From: Hevea brasiliensis
Taxonomy: Eukaryota; Streptophyta; Magnoliopsida; Malpighiales; Euphorbiaceae
Length of the DNA: 64,000 bases
NCBI RefSeq assembly: GCF_030052815.1
Contig: NC_079505.1
Span: forward strand, 65,873,899-65,937,898
Direction of reading: 5' to 3'
Below the pieces are notes generated by a model. It made no database searches. It was not told the origin of the DNA and saw nothing but the letters and a program-made list of their open reading frames with translations. How positions within the stretch are numbered: position 1 is the stretch's first letter; each line of letters begins with the position of its first letter. Both the position numbers and the translations under genes were made by a program. This document shows positions 1-12,800 of this stretch, in pieces.

Positions 1-919
1 AATATGGATTGTGGGACTGTCTCTAGTTGAAGTTCCCTCCGTTATTCACATAGTTCATCTGTTCTGTGGAGAGTTCAATAAAGTTGTTATACTCTGAACC
101 CATGTATCCTCCTCCACAGCTGTCATCGTGTTAACTATTCATCCCTATTGTATTGGCTTGTATTTTATCAAGCCTCTTTGTGAGCTGGTCAAATTTAGCA
201 TTTATCATGCTTAGGGCATCCACTTCTAGGATCCCTACTATTTTCCTTGTATTTCCCCTTTCATTTGACCACTCGTAGTTGTGATATGCGACCCTCTCCA
301 GAAGTTCAAGTGCTTGATCCACTGTTTTCTCCATTAAGTCACCTTCTGCTGCTGAATCTACTATGCTCCTTGTAGAGGGCAGTAGCCCATTATAGAAGTT
401 CTGGATCATGAGCCAATCTTCTATGCCATGGTGCGGGTATTCTCTCTGTAGGTCCTTATATCTCTCCCATGCATTATAGAGTGATTCACCTTCCCTTTGC
501 CTAAAGGTGTTTAGTTCAACTCTCAACTTTGCAGTCTTTGTAAGTGGGAAGTACCTTGCTAGAAAAGCTTGTAAGAGGTCTTCCCAAGTGGTGAATGTTC
601 CAGCTAGTTGAGAAAGTAACCACTTCCTTGCTCTATCTCGAAGGGAAAATGGAAATGCTCTGAGTCTTATGGCTTGATCAGAGACTCCATTCATCTTGAA
701 TGTGTCACAAAGGGCAAGAAAGCACTGGAGGTGGTAGTGCAGATCTTCTGTTGGTGAACCCCCAAACTGGGTCTGTTGAATCATCTGGAGCCATACCGGT
801 TTTAATTCAAAATTGTTGGCATTCACTGTGGGTCTTGTAACACTAGGTTGGAATCCTTGTATAGAGGGAGCTCCATAATCCTTCAAGAGTCTCGGCCTGT
901 TGTTGTTATTGTTAGCCAT
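1..919 (-). pseudogene. Athila-type gypsy gag (element A), broken, runs off left edge
   Basis: This is the structural capsid-like protein of a Ty3/gypsy retrotransposon read on the minus strand. The open part (919 down to 131, 262 codons) starts with an Asn-rich stretch and then shows the retrotransposon gag fold typical of Athila/Tat-like elements: RLRAFPFSLRDRARKWLLS near residue 85, FLARYFPLTKT near 120, and ESLYNAWERYKDL near 143. A TAA at 128-130 interrupts the frame, yet the same frame continues as gag-like residues to the left edge with a further TAG. No protease or reverse transcriptase is in view because the element leaves the window. The start is the first Met after the leader that follows the primer-binding site at 1159-1175. 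The lineage call rests on gag style and the tRNA-Asp primer site. Confidence 0.8.
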
Positions 920-1158
920 ATTTGGAATATCTGGATTTCTTTGATCTTGTTCTTCTCCCTCCTGATAGTTTTTAGGGTTCTATCTATCTCTAGATCCAAA
1001 TCAAAGACTTTTTCCTCTAGTCTCGTTCTGGTCATGTACCAAACCAATCACCTGAGAAAGAATAAGAGAATAAAATAATTTAAACAAAATTAAACAATAA
1101 ATGAAAATGCCTAAATCAGCTAAATTACTTATCGCCTAATATTACTAAAATTAAAATT

Positions 1159-1175
1159 CCCCGGCAACGGCGTTA
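1159..1175 (-). other. Primer-binding site of element A (tRNA-Asp type)
   Basis: The plus strand reads CCCCGGCAACGGCGTTA, which matches the 3' end of plant tRNA-Asp (CCCCGGCAACGGCGCCA) except near the CCA end. Read on the minus strand it is the primer-binding site directly downstream of the 5' LTR of A. A tRNA-Asp primer site is characteristic of Athila-like elements. Confidence 0.8.
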
Positions 1176-1181
1176 AAAACT

Positions 1182-2761
1182 TGTTTGATGGTTTTACAAC
1201 CCCGCAAGTGCACAGATCGTGAACAAGTAATAAAGTAATGAGTAGAGTATCGTCCCACGAGGAATTTAATTAATAAATACCAAACTATGCAGTGATTTTG
1301 GCTGTCTAGGCTGTCGAATAAAATGAGGGAATGAAACTTGTCTATTTTAAATGCTATATAAAAAAAATATAATAAACTTAAAATGGAATAGTCTATTTTA
1401 AAATAATTCCAGAATTAAGATTTTACACTTTAACCTTACTATGGATGTAATCTTGTCTATTTACTGGATTGAGAATCGTTTGCTTTGATGAAAATTAATC
1501 CTAAGATATCCTAAGTCCTCTCTCAAGGCACCTAAGGTGTATTTTAATTAACCTAAACTCTACTTTCGTGGTGATTAAATTAATTAAAACCCTTTAAGAT
1601 CTTTGATTAATTTTGGAACTTTACAAAAGTCATCAGCCTATCTCTAGGTCAGATTTTCTAGGTTCAAAATCTTGATTTTCTAATATTAATCTTCACTTTT
1701 TAGTCCTTCAATTAATATCTATAATCAATACTAAGTGGGTACCAACATATAGCATGCATTAAGATCACAAGAAATTAAATCAAGGAACAAGTCTCAAATC
1801 CAATAAACAAAACTTAATGTTTTTCCATAATAATGATTACAAGCATTACTCTCCTAATTACAGAATATTAAAATTACTCACTTATGGTGAGTTCAGCAAA
1901 CATGATAAAAATAAAGTAAGGGACAATAAAAAATCCTCTAAAAGAAATAGAATGAAAGAACCGAAGAGGATCTGCAGCTTTGATCTTGTGGAACTTCGGC
2001 TGAAGGCTCCTCCTTAATACTGATGTCCTGCTCCTCTAGACGGCTATGAGAAAGTGATTATACGGCTCTGGGATTTTCCCTCTCTTTTTTTTTTTTTTCT
2101 CTTTTGCAGCTTCTATTTATAATAGTTGGCCTAGGATTAGGTTTTCTTCTTTAGAGATCCCAAAAGCATTAGGATTCTCTTCTCTCTGTCAAAAACTGAA
2201 GCTGGAGCAAAATCAGAAAATTGGTTGTCGATTGATACACAGCCCGTGTATCACTGCACGGCCCAGGGCCGTGTAACTAACTGGAGTTCTGAAGGTTTGC
2301 ATCTCGCTATGTCACAAAAGATTACATGGGACGCAGCTGGTTACATGGGTCCAAGTACACGATTCGTGTACTTTTGTTCTTCAAAGAATTCTTCAAACCT
2401 AGCCAGGCAGAGACTTACACGGGTTTCTATGATTTACATGGGTTTGATTACACAGCCCATGTACTGTATTTCTTCCTTGTCTCTTTCAGCGCTCCCTTGG
2501 CAGCAGGTTACACGGGTCTGTGTCTTTGCTTACACGACCCATGTAAAGTGTATCAGCAACACTTCTCTTCCCTTTGTGTTTTTTCAAGCTTTCTTTTGCA
2601 CTCCTATACCTTGGAACTTCATCTGAACACCTGAAATGATGCAGAAAACATGAAATTTAGAGTTTTTCAATGGAAATCACAAAAGTTAATGAAATTAATG
2701 ACTATGCATGAGATTGCTTGCCTACATGCTATGTAATAGTATTCAAATGTGCTTAAAAACA
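1182..2761 (-). mobile_element. 5' LTR of Athila-type element A
   Basis: The LTR lies immediately beyond the primer site of A. On the plus strand it begins TGTTTGATGG at 1182 and I end it at CTTAAAAACA (2761), giving the short inverted ends TGTTT/AAACA; the outer end is uncertain by some tens of bases and could instead be at 2783 (GTATCA). Length is about 1.6 kb. Between 2229 and 2560 it carries a cluster of short imperfect inverted repeats built on ACACGG/CCGTGT (see findings). The internal region of element B resumes just to the right, so A appears to have inserted into B; the matching left boundary is outside the window. Confidence 0.65.
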
Positions 2762-2780
2762 TCTATATAATACAAGTGTA

Positions 2781-5417
2781 TCATGTATCTTCTTCCTTGA
2801 ATGATTGTTGCTTAATCTCACCTTTCTCCACTTGTGTAAGTTGAAAAACTAGTGCTGAGATAAATGGTGGACTACTCTCCAAATGTTGAGCAAATGCAGC
2901 CACATGAGGATCTTCATTGCCTATACTGCCTCCATGACCCAAGCAATTTTCAAGGGGATCTTCAGGATATCTTTTCCTAAAATGCTCCTCAACTAGCTCA
3001 TCAATAATATCAATTCTCAAACAAGAATCAACTTTAGAATGATTTTTCTTCATAGCATTGTTAACGCTGAAAACTAATTGATCATCCCTAACTCTAAGAG
3101 TTAAGTTTTTACCCTTGACATCAATTAATGCTCCAACTGTAGCTAGAAAAGGCCTCCCCAAAATAATTGGAATATTAGCATCTTCCTCCATGTCCAAAAT
3201 GACAAAGTCAATTGGTATATAGAACTTTTCAACCTTCAAAGGCACATTCTCTAAAATCCCTTCAGGGTATTTGATTGATCTGTCTACCAACTGAAGAGAA
3301 ATGTAAGTTGGTTTAAGGTCTTCCATGATGAGCTTTTTATAAATAGAGAGGGGCATAAGGCTAACACTAGCCCCTAAATCAAATAGAGCTTTTGTAGAAT
3401 ATGATTATCTAATATGGCATAGAATTGAACAACTTCCCAGATCCTTAAGCTTAGGAGGGAGCTTCCTTTGAAGTATGGCACCACACTCTTCTATTAGAGA
3501 TATAGTCTCATGATCTTCAAGTCTTCTCTTATTTGAGAGTATTTCTTTCAAGAATTTTGCATAAGAGGGCATTTGTGAAAGAGTATCAATAAAATGCACA
3601 TTTATGTATAACTTCTTCAAAACCTCTAAAAACTTTCCAAATTGCTTATCAAGTTTGGCTTTTTGAAATCTCTGTGGAAAGGGAAGCTGTGGCTTGTAGG
3701 GCTCTGGAGGTATGTACTTCTCCTCTTTCTCTTCAACTTCTTCTTTACTTTTTCTTGAACTCACTTCTTTTTCACTCTCTTGTTTTTTTATCTCCCTCAA
3801 CATCTTTCTCATTTTCTCTCTTTTCACTTTTTTCATTCTTCTCATTGTTTACTATCCTCCCACTCCTTAATGTAATAGCTTGACAATGTTCCCTTGGGTT
3901 TTCTGGTTAACTTGGAAGCTTTCCCATAGACTTTGTACTTGAAGAGCTTGCTTGCTGTGCAATCTGGTTTTCTAGCATTCTGTTATGTGTTTGCATTTGT
4001 TCCAACCTTGCTTTCATCTCTCTCATCTCTTCATCATGCTTAGTTTGATTAGCAAGAATTTGTTGCAGTAAGGCCTCTATGGTAGAACCTTGTTCTTGTT
4101 GTCTAAGTGGAGGTGTAGGATTTATATTCCTTTATTGAAAATTAGGCATAGGTTGCCTATTCTACTGATAAGAATTCCCTTACTATTGTGGTTGAAAATT
4201 TTGAGTTGGAATCGGATTCTGCTGATTTCTCCATGAAAAATTGGGATGATTCCTCTAAGCTGGATTATATGTTTGTGAGCAAGGGTTGCCCATTTTCTTG
4301 TTTCCATAGTTTCCAACATAGGTAGCCTGCTCACCATAATCTACTCCACAGCTCATTGTTCCTTTTACACAAGCAACTTGTTGAGAACTTTTAGAGGATG
4401 ATGATGAACTAACTAGCATACTTAGCTCTTCCATCTTCTTTGCCAACACATTTATGAGTGCATCAAATTTGGCATTGATCATGTTGAATGGATTAAGATC
4501 ATACATCCCAGCAGCTTGCCTCTTTTGAGTTGGAGCTGGCCCTCTTGGACTACTCCAAAGATGAGTGTTCTTTGTAATTTTTTCCAAAAGCTCATAAGCT
4601 TCATCTTCATGCTTTGTGATGAATTCTCCTCCAATTTGAGCATCGATAATTCCTCTAATAGTAGGAGTAACATTTGTATAAAAATTCTGATTTATCATTC
4701 ATTTTGGAATGGCATGATGTGGACATTATCTCTCTAACTCCTTCCATCTCATCCATGACTCATAAAGGGTCTCATCTTCTCGCGGCCTAAAAGCTATCAT
4801 TTGATTCCTCAATTCATGAGTTTTTCCAGGTGGAAAGTATTGTGCAAGAAATGCATCTGTGAGCTGCTCCCAATTTGTGATTGAATTGTAAGGTAGAGAA
4901 TCAAGCCAATCCAATGCTCTATCCTTCAAAGAGAATGGAAACAATTTTAGCCTTGTTGCATCATCAGACACTCTTGGTTGTTTTTGCATATCATAGATCA
5001 TAGCAAATTTCTTAAGATGGGTATAAGGATTTTTTGAAGGATGGCCTCCAAACTAAGAATTCTGAACCATTTGAAGTACCCAAAATCCATCTTATAGCTA
5101 TTTGCATCAATCCTAGGTCTTGCTATACTCTCTCTCTCTCAAGTCATCAAAATGAGGAAATGCATGATCCATCATACTTCCCCTAGCACATTAATATTGA
5201 CAACTTCTTCCCCACGAGCTTCATTTTCATTGTTTTGATTATTGACACAATTACTACCACCAATTCTAACTCTTTCTTCAGCCATTTCTGATTCAATTTC
5301 AGCTGCTCTTAAAGCTTTTTTACTTTTTCTAGTTTCTTTCTTGTTGGCTCTACAAAACTTCTCAATTTTAGGATTAAAAAATAGAGATATGTCACTTGTG
5401 CTTTTGGCTCTTCTCAT
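2781..5417 (-). pseudogene. Athila-type gag-protease region (element B), broken
   Basis: Coding remnant of a Ty3/gypsy element on the minus strand, read from 5417 to 2781 through several frames. In order: an Asn-rich N-terminus (5417-5172); the gag core with KLFPFSLKDRALDWLDSL and FLAQYFPPGKT (5001-4726); the rest of gag (4698-4255); a Glu/Lys-rich linker (3845-3405); and the retroviral-type aspartic protease. The protease motif DLGAS lies near 3370, just after a TAA, followed by the flap and ILGRPFLA near 3160. Stops around 4130-4260 replace expected Trp and Gln codons. The frame ends in TGA at 2781-2783, next to the insertion of A, so reverse transcriptase and integrase would lie beyond the left edge. 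Confidence 0.8.
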
Positions 5418-5532
5418 AAAAGATCAAAAAGTACCTAAAAAGAATAATAAAAACTCAAAATAAAAAGATAATAAAATAAAAAAAATTATAAACAACTAAA
5501 ATAATTATGAATTCAATCTTAAACAAACAACT

Positions 5533-5549
5533 CCCTGGCAACGCCGCCA
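5533..5549 (-). other. Primer-binding site of element B (tRNA-Asp type)
   Basis: The plus strand reads CCCTGGCAACGCCGCCA, two mismatches from the plant tRNA-Asp 3' end. It sits seven bases from the start of the B LTR, the correct arrangement for a minus-strand Athila-type element. Confidence 0.8.
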
Positions 5550-5555
5550 AAAACT

Positions 5556-6893
5556 TGATACAGCCCAATAGCAAGTACACGGGTCATTCAAGTAGTATAG
5601 ATAAAGATATCATTCTCTCGAATAGTTGTGTTAAGAATTGAATTTTTGATATAAAAGTATACTAATCTAAACCAAATTTAGACTAAAAATTAATTAAATG
5701 AAGAAATAGGGAATTGAATTGTAAATTCAATAAGGAAAATGCTTTGAATAGAAAATTTCACTAAAATTATAAGGAATAAATTGAGCTAAATGTAATATGA
5801 CAAGAATTAAAGATATTAGGCAATTAAAAATCAACAATAATAAAAATACGATTCTGGAGTTTAGGGTTCATATTTAAGCTATTTTAAGATTTTAAATTAG
5901 TTATCCAAACATATGAAAATTATGAGTTTTAAGAGATTAATTCTTAAATTCTTTGAATACTCTTTTGAGTGAGATAAAGAGTGTCTTAATTAACTTAATC
6001 CTACTTTCGTGTAGTTAAAATCAACTAAGACCTATTAGATTCTTTAATCAAACTATTAATCCTCTTAATCCTTAGTTTATTTTTATATCTAAGTTAATTA
6101 AGTCCAATATCTTGATTATCTATCACTGAGTTTTCTCCTTTTAATGCTTCAACCAAGGATTATGAACAATATTTAATGGGATCCTACACTAAGTATGTCA
6201 TTAGGTGCATAAGAAATGGATAAAACCTCATACTAACCATAAAATCTGGATTAACTAGCTCAAATCCTCAAAATATCTTAAATATTACATGCCCCACTCC
6301 AGAATCTTGAAAGAACTACTCACTACTCATGTTTGATACAAGAAATTCTAGCAAAAGAAGAAATGAAAGATGAAAAGAAAATTAGAATTGAAGAAACCTA
6401 ATGAAAGAAGCATAGAAAATGGCAGAGATGAAGAAGAATTAGAGCTTCAGATGAAAAATAATGAGATTAGCAGCTCCTCTTGTTCCACTCTCCCTAATCT
6501 TTCTTCTTATCACAAAAATGAGGTAATAATGCTTTTTATATCCTCTGACATAAACCCTAAAATGGACTAAAAATGGTGTGTGGTGAGGTCATACACGTGT
6601 GACAAAATCTTACCTCTTCAGCCAATTAATGAGAAATTGCATAGCGGGAACTATGCCCATGCAACATCTTATGCAGAGTCAGAACTAGAAAGAATGAATA
6701 AAGATAGGTTAGCATGGCCATGCAACTCCATATGCATGTTTTAGTAAGCTTCAGAGAGTTTTGTGTGAAGGTGCATAAGCATTTGCATAAGCTATGTGGA
6801 AGGTCATGCACATTTTGGCAAGATTAGGAGATTTTTTAGTCAGTTGCATAAGCTATTGTATAACCTATATACGAGGCTATACAGGTTTCGACA
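5556..6893 (-). mobile_element. 5' LTR of element B, inner part (split by element C)
   Basis: Starts TGATACAGCC directly after the primer site and runs to 6893, where element C is inserted. The remainder is at 30953-31407. The final five bases (6889-6893, CGACA) are the target duplication of C. The part from about 6630 onward is filled with imperfect palindromes around TGCATAAGCTATGCA (see findings). The rest is AT-rich with no coding potential that I can support. Confidence 0.8.
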
Positions 6894-9800
6894 TGTAACA
6901 CCCCTATTTGTATAACCTGGTATATTTCAATGTTCCGGTGATTGGTGTCGATCCGGACAATTAAGGGGATTAGAACCACACTTAAGACAACTAGATAAGC
7001 CATAAACACAAATAATTAGTAATTGTCAATTAGTTAAGTATAAATAAGAAAAACAGAACATAAGAGGTTAAACGAGCCGAAAGTCACAGCGATGGGTGAC
7101 TTTCTCGGGAACGACTGCAAAGTCGATTTAAACTCAACTTTCGAACCGTAAAATGTGACGCCGCAGTCCTTAGGACCACTATAAACACAGTGAAAAAGAG
7201 AAAATCACGAAAAAAACTGTTAAGCCAGTTAAATAATTAGGTCAGGGAGCCGGAGGAAATATTGAATTATTTGCAAACCGGGTTGAACCGGCGAGGGGCA
7301 ATTTGGTCAATTGACCCGAGAGTGACTCGACCTAATCACAAATAAAATCGGAGAAAAGAAAATTTCGGAATCGAGAATTAAATTAAAGAACTAATAGAAA
7401 AATAAATAGAAAAAAAAAGAAAAAGAAAAGTCAAAAAAGGTGGTGACATCACATATGAAGCCATAAATAATTTTTATTTACTAGATAATTTGACTAAGTC
7501 AATTAGAGGATAAATAAGCAATTAAATAAACAAAAATTCATTTTTTGCTTCTTCCTTTTCAAGCTAGCCGAAATCTCTCTCTCACTCTCCCTTACATCTT
7601 CATTTTTCAACCTCCATGGAAGCTTACTCTCAACCTTCTTAAACCCCAATACTAGCCATAAATTTCACAAATTCCTTCATTAAACTTTGTTTTTGAACCT
7701 TGGTAAAACTATTGATAACAAGAAAAAGAGGAAAGAAAGGAGATTTGAAGAGGGAGAAATTCAACAAAAAAAGGTTAGTGATTTAAGATACAAAATTAGT
7801 TTATTTGTTGTGTTTTTAGCTTGATTAACTTGTAAATAAACTTAAAATGAAATAAAAATTTGTTGAGGGACCATGAATGATTTTTGGCCAGCATATATAT
7901 GGGGGTGTTATTGCATGATTTGATTAACTTAGATGGTGATATGAACTTTAAGTAGTTAAATGGTTGTGATTAAAGGCTTGAATTAGCTAAATTCAAGGAA
8001 ATTGTGAATTAGGGTTTTGGACATTAGGGTTTAGAGACAAAAAATGTAAGAAACTTGTAAATGATGTCTTGGACCTAATTTGAAGTGAGAAATGGTCAAT
8101 GGTGACCAAATGAAGTGTGTTGGAATGGTTGGAGTTAAGGCCAAATTCGGATTGAGTATGGTCATGCTGCTGGCAGCATGACCAAGTTATCTTTGAAGGA
8201 CCAAAAATGAAAATTTACAAGTCCAATTGGTATGAGACCAATTGGGAATGAAAATAGACACTAAATGACACAATTTTCATTTAGGAAGCATGCCCAAAAA
8301 GTAACCAAAACCAAGTGAAAAAATTGACCAAACTTGGAAAATCATAGTCTGCCCTGTACAAACTGACCTGTTTGTTCATTTGGCCATAACTTGAGCTAGG
8401 CAAATCTAAATGACCTGAAGTTTTACCAGTGGTTAGATGAGATATAGACCTAAAACTTTCATGAAGGAACCTGTAACACCCCAAGATTTTAAATTTTATT
8501 ATTTATGAGTATTTTTGATACTTTAATTTTATTTAAATTTTAGGAATTTTTTTTTGAGATTTTTCGGATTTTAAAAATCGGGTTCGATTCTCCGAAAATA
8601 TAAACTTTGATGATTTTTAAAAATTAATTTAAAGACCACGTGGCAAAACTAAAAATATATTTGGAGTCTACGTATTTTTCTGAGTTTTCTGGAATTTTTT
8701 CGGAATTTTTGGACCTCGTTTTCGGTCCCGAGGCAGAGTAAAAATTCAAAATTTTGTATTCTGAATCGAACTGGCTGAATCGAACGGGACCGGATCGGAC
8801 CGGTCGAATCAGACCGCCCTTTTTCCTTCTTCCATTTTTCTTCCCCGCGCGCGCGTCGTCCCTCTCCCTTTTCTCTCTCGTTTCTCTCTCCTCTCCACCC
8901 CCAGCATCCTTGACCCAGCCGTGAGCCGCGCGCCACCAACCCGGCCGTGACGCCAAGCAATGGAAAAACGCGCGCGAAACGCCCCTGCGCGCGCGCCGCT
9001 TCGACTTCCCCGGCCAAATCCGGCCGATCCGGCCACCAATTGGACCGGGTCTTGTGTCCAAAATCATCTACTCGGCGAGAGCTTTCCATAGACACCAAGA
9101 ACGCCGAAATCCATCGAGCGGATTGTCCAATTTTTGCTCGGGAAGATTTTAGCCCATTTCGACTTTTGGGCTAGATTTCTCGAAAACCGTGAATCCCACG
9201 AGAAAACCGAGGCCACCAGCACGCTCCATTCGTCGAGAGCTTATAGCGACATAAATTTCAAATTTTTCCGACACCGTTTTTGGTGGGTCCCCGGAACCGC
9301 AGTGTTTTTCCGAGCATTTAATGAGCTTAGAAAATTCTGAAAAATTTATGTACTAACCCCCGTGTTATGGGCTTCGTGTAGGTATCCTCGATTCGCGGAA
9401 ATTCGGCGATTGGCCAAGTGCAAATTTGGGCGAACGGACGTTCTGGAAAAGTCTCGAATTGCACGCGGTTTTGGCTAGCCCCATTGTCGACGTCCCGGCG
9501 TTCGAAATCGAATCGGCAAAGGTAAACCCGAACCTTGCTTTTCATAATTTTCTAGTGCTTAAATAGGATTAAAAATCCATAAAATATTCGTGGTAGCTTA
9601 GAAAATTACGATTCTTTTGCAATAGCTTAGTAATATTGCTAAGGACGCGAGGGTAAAGTTTTATAATTTTTAGAGCTTGTTTGGCGTTTTGCAAAAATGA
9701 TCAATAATAAGGACTAAATTGAAATTTTGCGTATTGTGATGGATAACTGATTTGATGGGCCCAGGAGGGGCTGTGTGATATGATTGAACTGTTGATATAT

Positions 9801-12800
9801 GGATTGTGAATATAGAAGTGTGTTTTGAGCTCTTTTGCAGGTTGGGTAGGTCCTAGATATAGGGGAGACTCTGCCGGATTTTCGGCACGACTTAGGACGT
9901 ATTGGTCTTTTTCGTTGTTTGTATTGAGTCAGATTGTATTAAATAATTGTAATATAATTGTCAGGTGAGCCGGGACAGCCTTCTTCCTCCGCCCAGCCGC
10001 CTCAGTGACCATCGTCAAGTCTGTGAGTAAAATATTAATTTTAATTGTAATTTCGATATTATTATATGTTCAACATGCCCATGCATCACTTATATGCATA
10101 TATTTATGTAGTTAAACTCTAGGCACGATTTATGTTGCATTCATAACTGTTGATGTGCCATGGATGTTGTTGTGGTAATTTGGAGCAGTGTGCGTGCGTT
10201 GGCGTGCGTGTGATGTGGTGTGGACTATGGATAGGGCCAGGCGATCCACGGCTTGAGTAATTGGCGGGACGATCCTTTGAGGGGTAGTCACGGCTTGAGT
10301 AATTCGCTGGGACCCTCGATTTGGTTATTAAGTGGAAGTCCGAGCTTGAGTAATTCGCTGGCACCAGGTTGGATTTAAGAGAGCTGTATAGGGGATCAGC
10401 TCCCATATGTTATGATTGATACTACAGGGTGTGTGAGTGCTCCAATTACCTTTTTGATGTTATGATGTGAAAATGTTGTTGATGTTGCATTTCACTCTCT
10501 GGTGCATTAGTTTTAGATAGTTATAGGGATTATGGTTAAAATTGATATTTTACTCTCTGAGTCGAACGCTCACTCTGTTCAAAAATTTTCTGAGCCACGG
10601 GAGGATATTTTTGAGGTTAACTCGCTTTCTCTCGCAAGTCAATTATTCTGTTTGTATAAACTTGTTAAATCACAGAATTTCCGCATTTGTTAGGAATGTT
10701 TATTTGATTTGGAGTGCATAAACTAAATTATTATTTTGGGACCTGTAAACTTAATATGCTATGCATGTTTGATGGATTGGATGAGGGAGCTGAGCTCCCA
10801 TTTATTATTATGTTGATGAGTATGTGGAGGGTGAGCTGAGCTCCCCAATTGACTATATATTGTGTTTATAGGTCGGGTGAGTCGAAAACTCCCCGTTGGA
10901 AAGTCCATTTTATGGCCGGATTCTGTCCGTTTATTTTCTTGAATTTGGGCCCAATGGGCCTTAGAATTGGGTAAATGAACAGTTAGGCTTACTACGGGCC
11001 TCGGGGGCTTTAGGCTGGCCCAGGTCCTAGTGCCGGTCCGGCCCATAGGTTGGGTCGTGACAACCCAAATTATGCCATTAACCAAGTCATTTGGCCACCC
11101 CAAGTTGGTGACCTAAAACTGCCAGAACCAAAAATTGCCCAGAAACTGGGTTAAGTCCAATCCAGCAGCCATGGTTCAAATGGCTATAACATGAGGTACA
11201 AAACTCCAATTGGAGTGATTCAAAAATGAGAATAAACTTAAGACAATAGTGAACATTTTCTATGAAGAAAGTTTTTCCAAATTCCAACAGTAAAATGACC
11301 AATGGAACAGTGCAACCTTAGACACCAAAACTGAAAATTTGTCAAATTTGCCTAAAAGACTTAGAATTTGAGTAAACAACCAAAACCAACAAATTTAGTG
11401 ACCAAAATATGGTATGTGGGTGAAGTTGGAATTCCCATACCTATTAAGCCTTAGAAAGTCAACAATTTGACTTGAATAGTGTAGTGAATAGTAACCCCTA
11501 AACATAAAATTTCAAGAACGTCGAGTTTAGCACGTTAGAGCTAGGTAAAAGTGAAGTTAAATTTATTTTTGGATTTATGCTAAGCTATGGTACTGAAACA
11601 CTATAAAATTGTGTGTTTCAGTTGAAAAGAATACCGAGAAAGAACCCGAGGAACCGAGTCAAGGCCAAGAGGCGACTCACTTGAGGTTTGTGCACAACAT
11701 CACTATGCTTTAAAAATTCATTGATAAAGTGAATGAAATATGTATTTTACTTTTGCTTTGAATTGTTGAAAGTTTATTTGTGACATTATTTATGATGTTT
11801 TGATTTAAACTGTGAAAGTTATTGTGTATATTTGAAATAGCAATGTTTAGCAAATTGTTAAGATAAGTTTTGAAACCACAATGTCATGACCATATATTTG
11901 AACACCTGACTAGCATGACTAGTGGGGGTAATTAGTTTCGAATTTTGATTCCTTCTCTGGAGAAGTGTTGAGGTGTGCCAGTAGAAGAGGATGTGAATGG
12001 ATATCCATATATTTGAGCTAGCTAGCCTTGTGATGTGATTTCTCTTTAGCCTCTGGCTATTGAGATTCTATTTGTTTTGAATGGAAAGATCTAACTGTGG
12101 GTTTTATGAAATGTGATTTGATACTTTAAAATGAAATTGTTTGGGATTAAATCTCATAATGCATGATTTGTATTTAATTCTCATGTTCAGTCAAATTTTT
12201 GAATAAATGTGATTTAAGTTCTGCATAAAGATTATTTTAGTATATTGTGCACCACTGAGTCCTAGTACTCAGCGATAGCTTTTATTGCTGTCACAGATAT
12301 AGAGACTAGAAGAGCAGCAGACTAAGCTGCTGAGGATTGAGGATCTATCAGCTTGAAGTTATCGAGTATAATTTATACCCTGACTGTAAATATTTCTTTT
12401 GATGTATGTATTGCACATAAATGTATGGACATGAAAATTTGGTCTTGAGCAGCTTGTACAAAGCTTGTGTAAAGTTTGTAATAAATTTTAGTTGAATTTC
12501 TCTTAATGTAAATTTTGTAAGGATGCATACAAATTGTTTTGTCCTTAATGAATTATGAATGGAACTATTTTATTTAATTTGAATGAAATAGATTGTTAGT
12601 ATTTTGATGATCATTAGATAATAGATCTGAAATTTGAAAGTTGATAAATGTGTTGAGAAATTGGTTGAGATTGAGTATGATTTTGAAGCAGTGGTTGAAA
12701 AATTATTGGAAGTGCTTTTTTTTTAGGTATTTGAAGAACTGTTTTCTCAAAATATATACGGAACTCTGGCAAAATTTTTATAAAATTTGCGTAGAAATAA

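Noticed and set aside
2225..2634. Open frames of 133 and 102 codons
   Set aside because: They lie in the palindrome cluster of the A LTR, overlap in two frames and match no protein style that I know.
8624..9174. Several overlapping open frames of 75-149 codons on both strands in the GC-rich block
   Set aside because: They overlap each other in different frames, lie inside solo LTR D, are Arg/Gly-rich low complexity, and reflect GC-rich composition with few stops.
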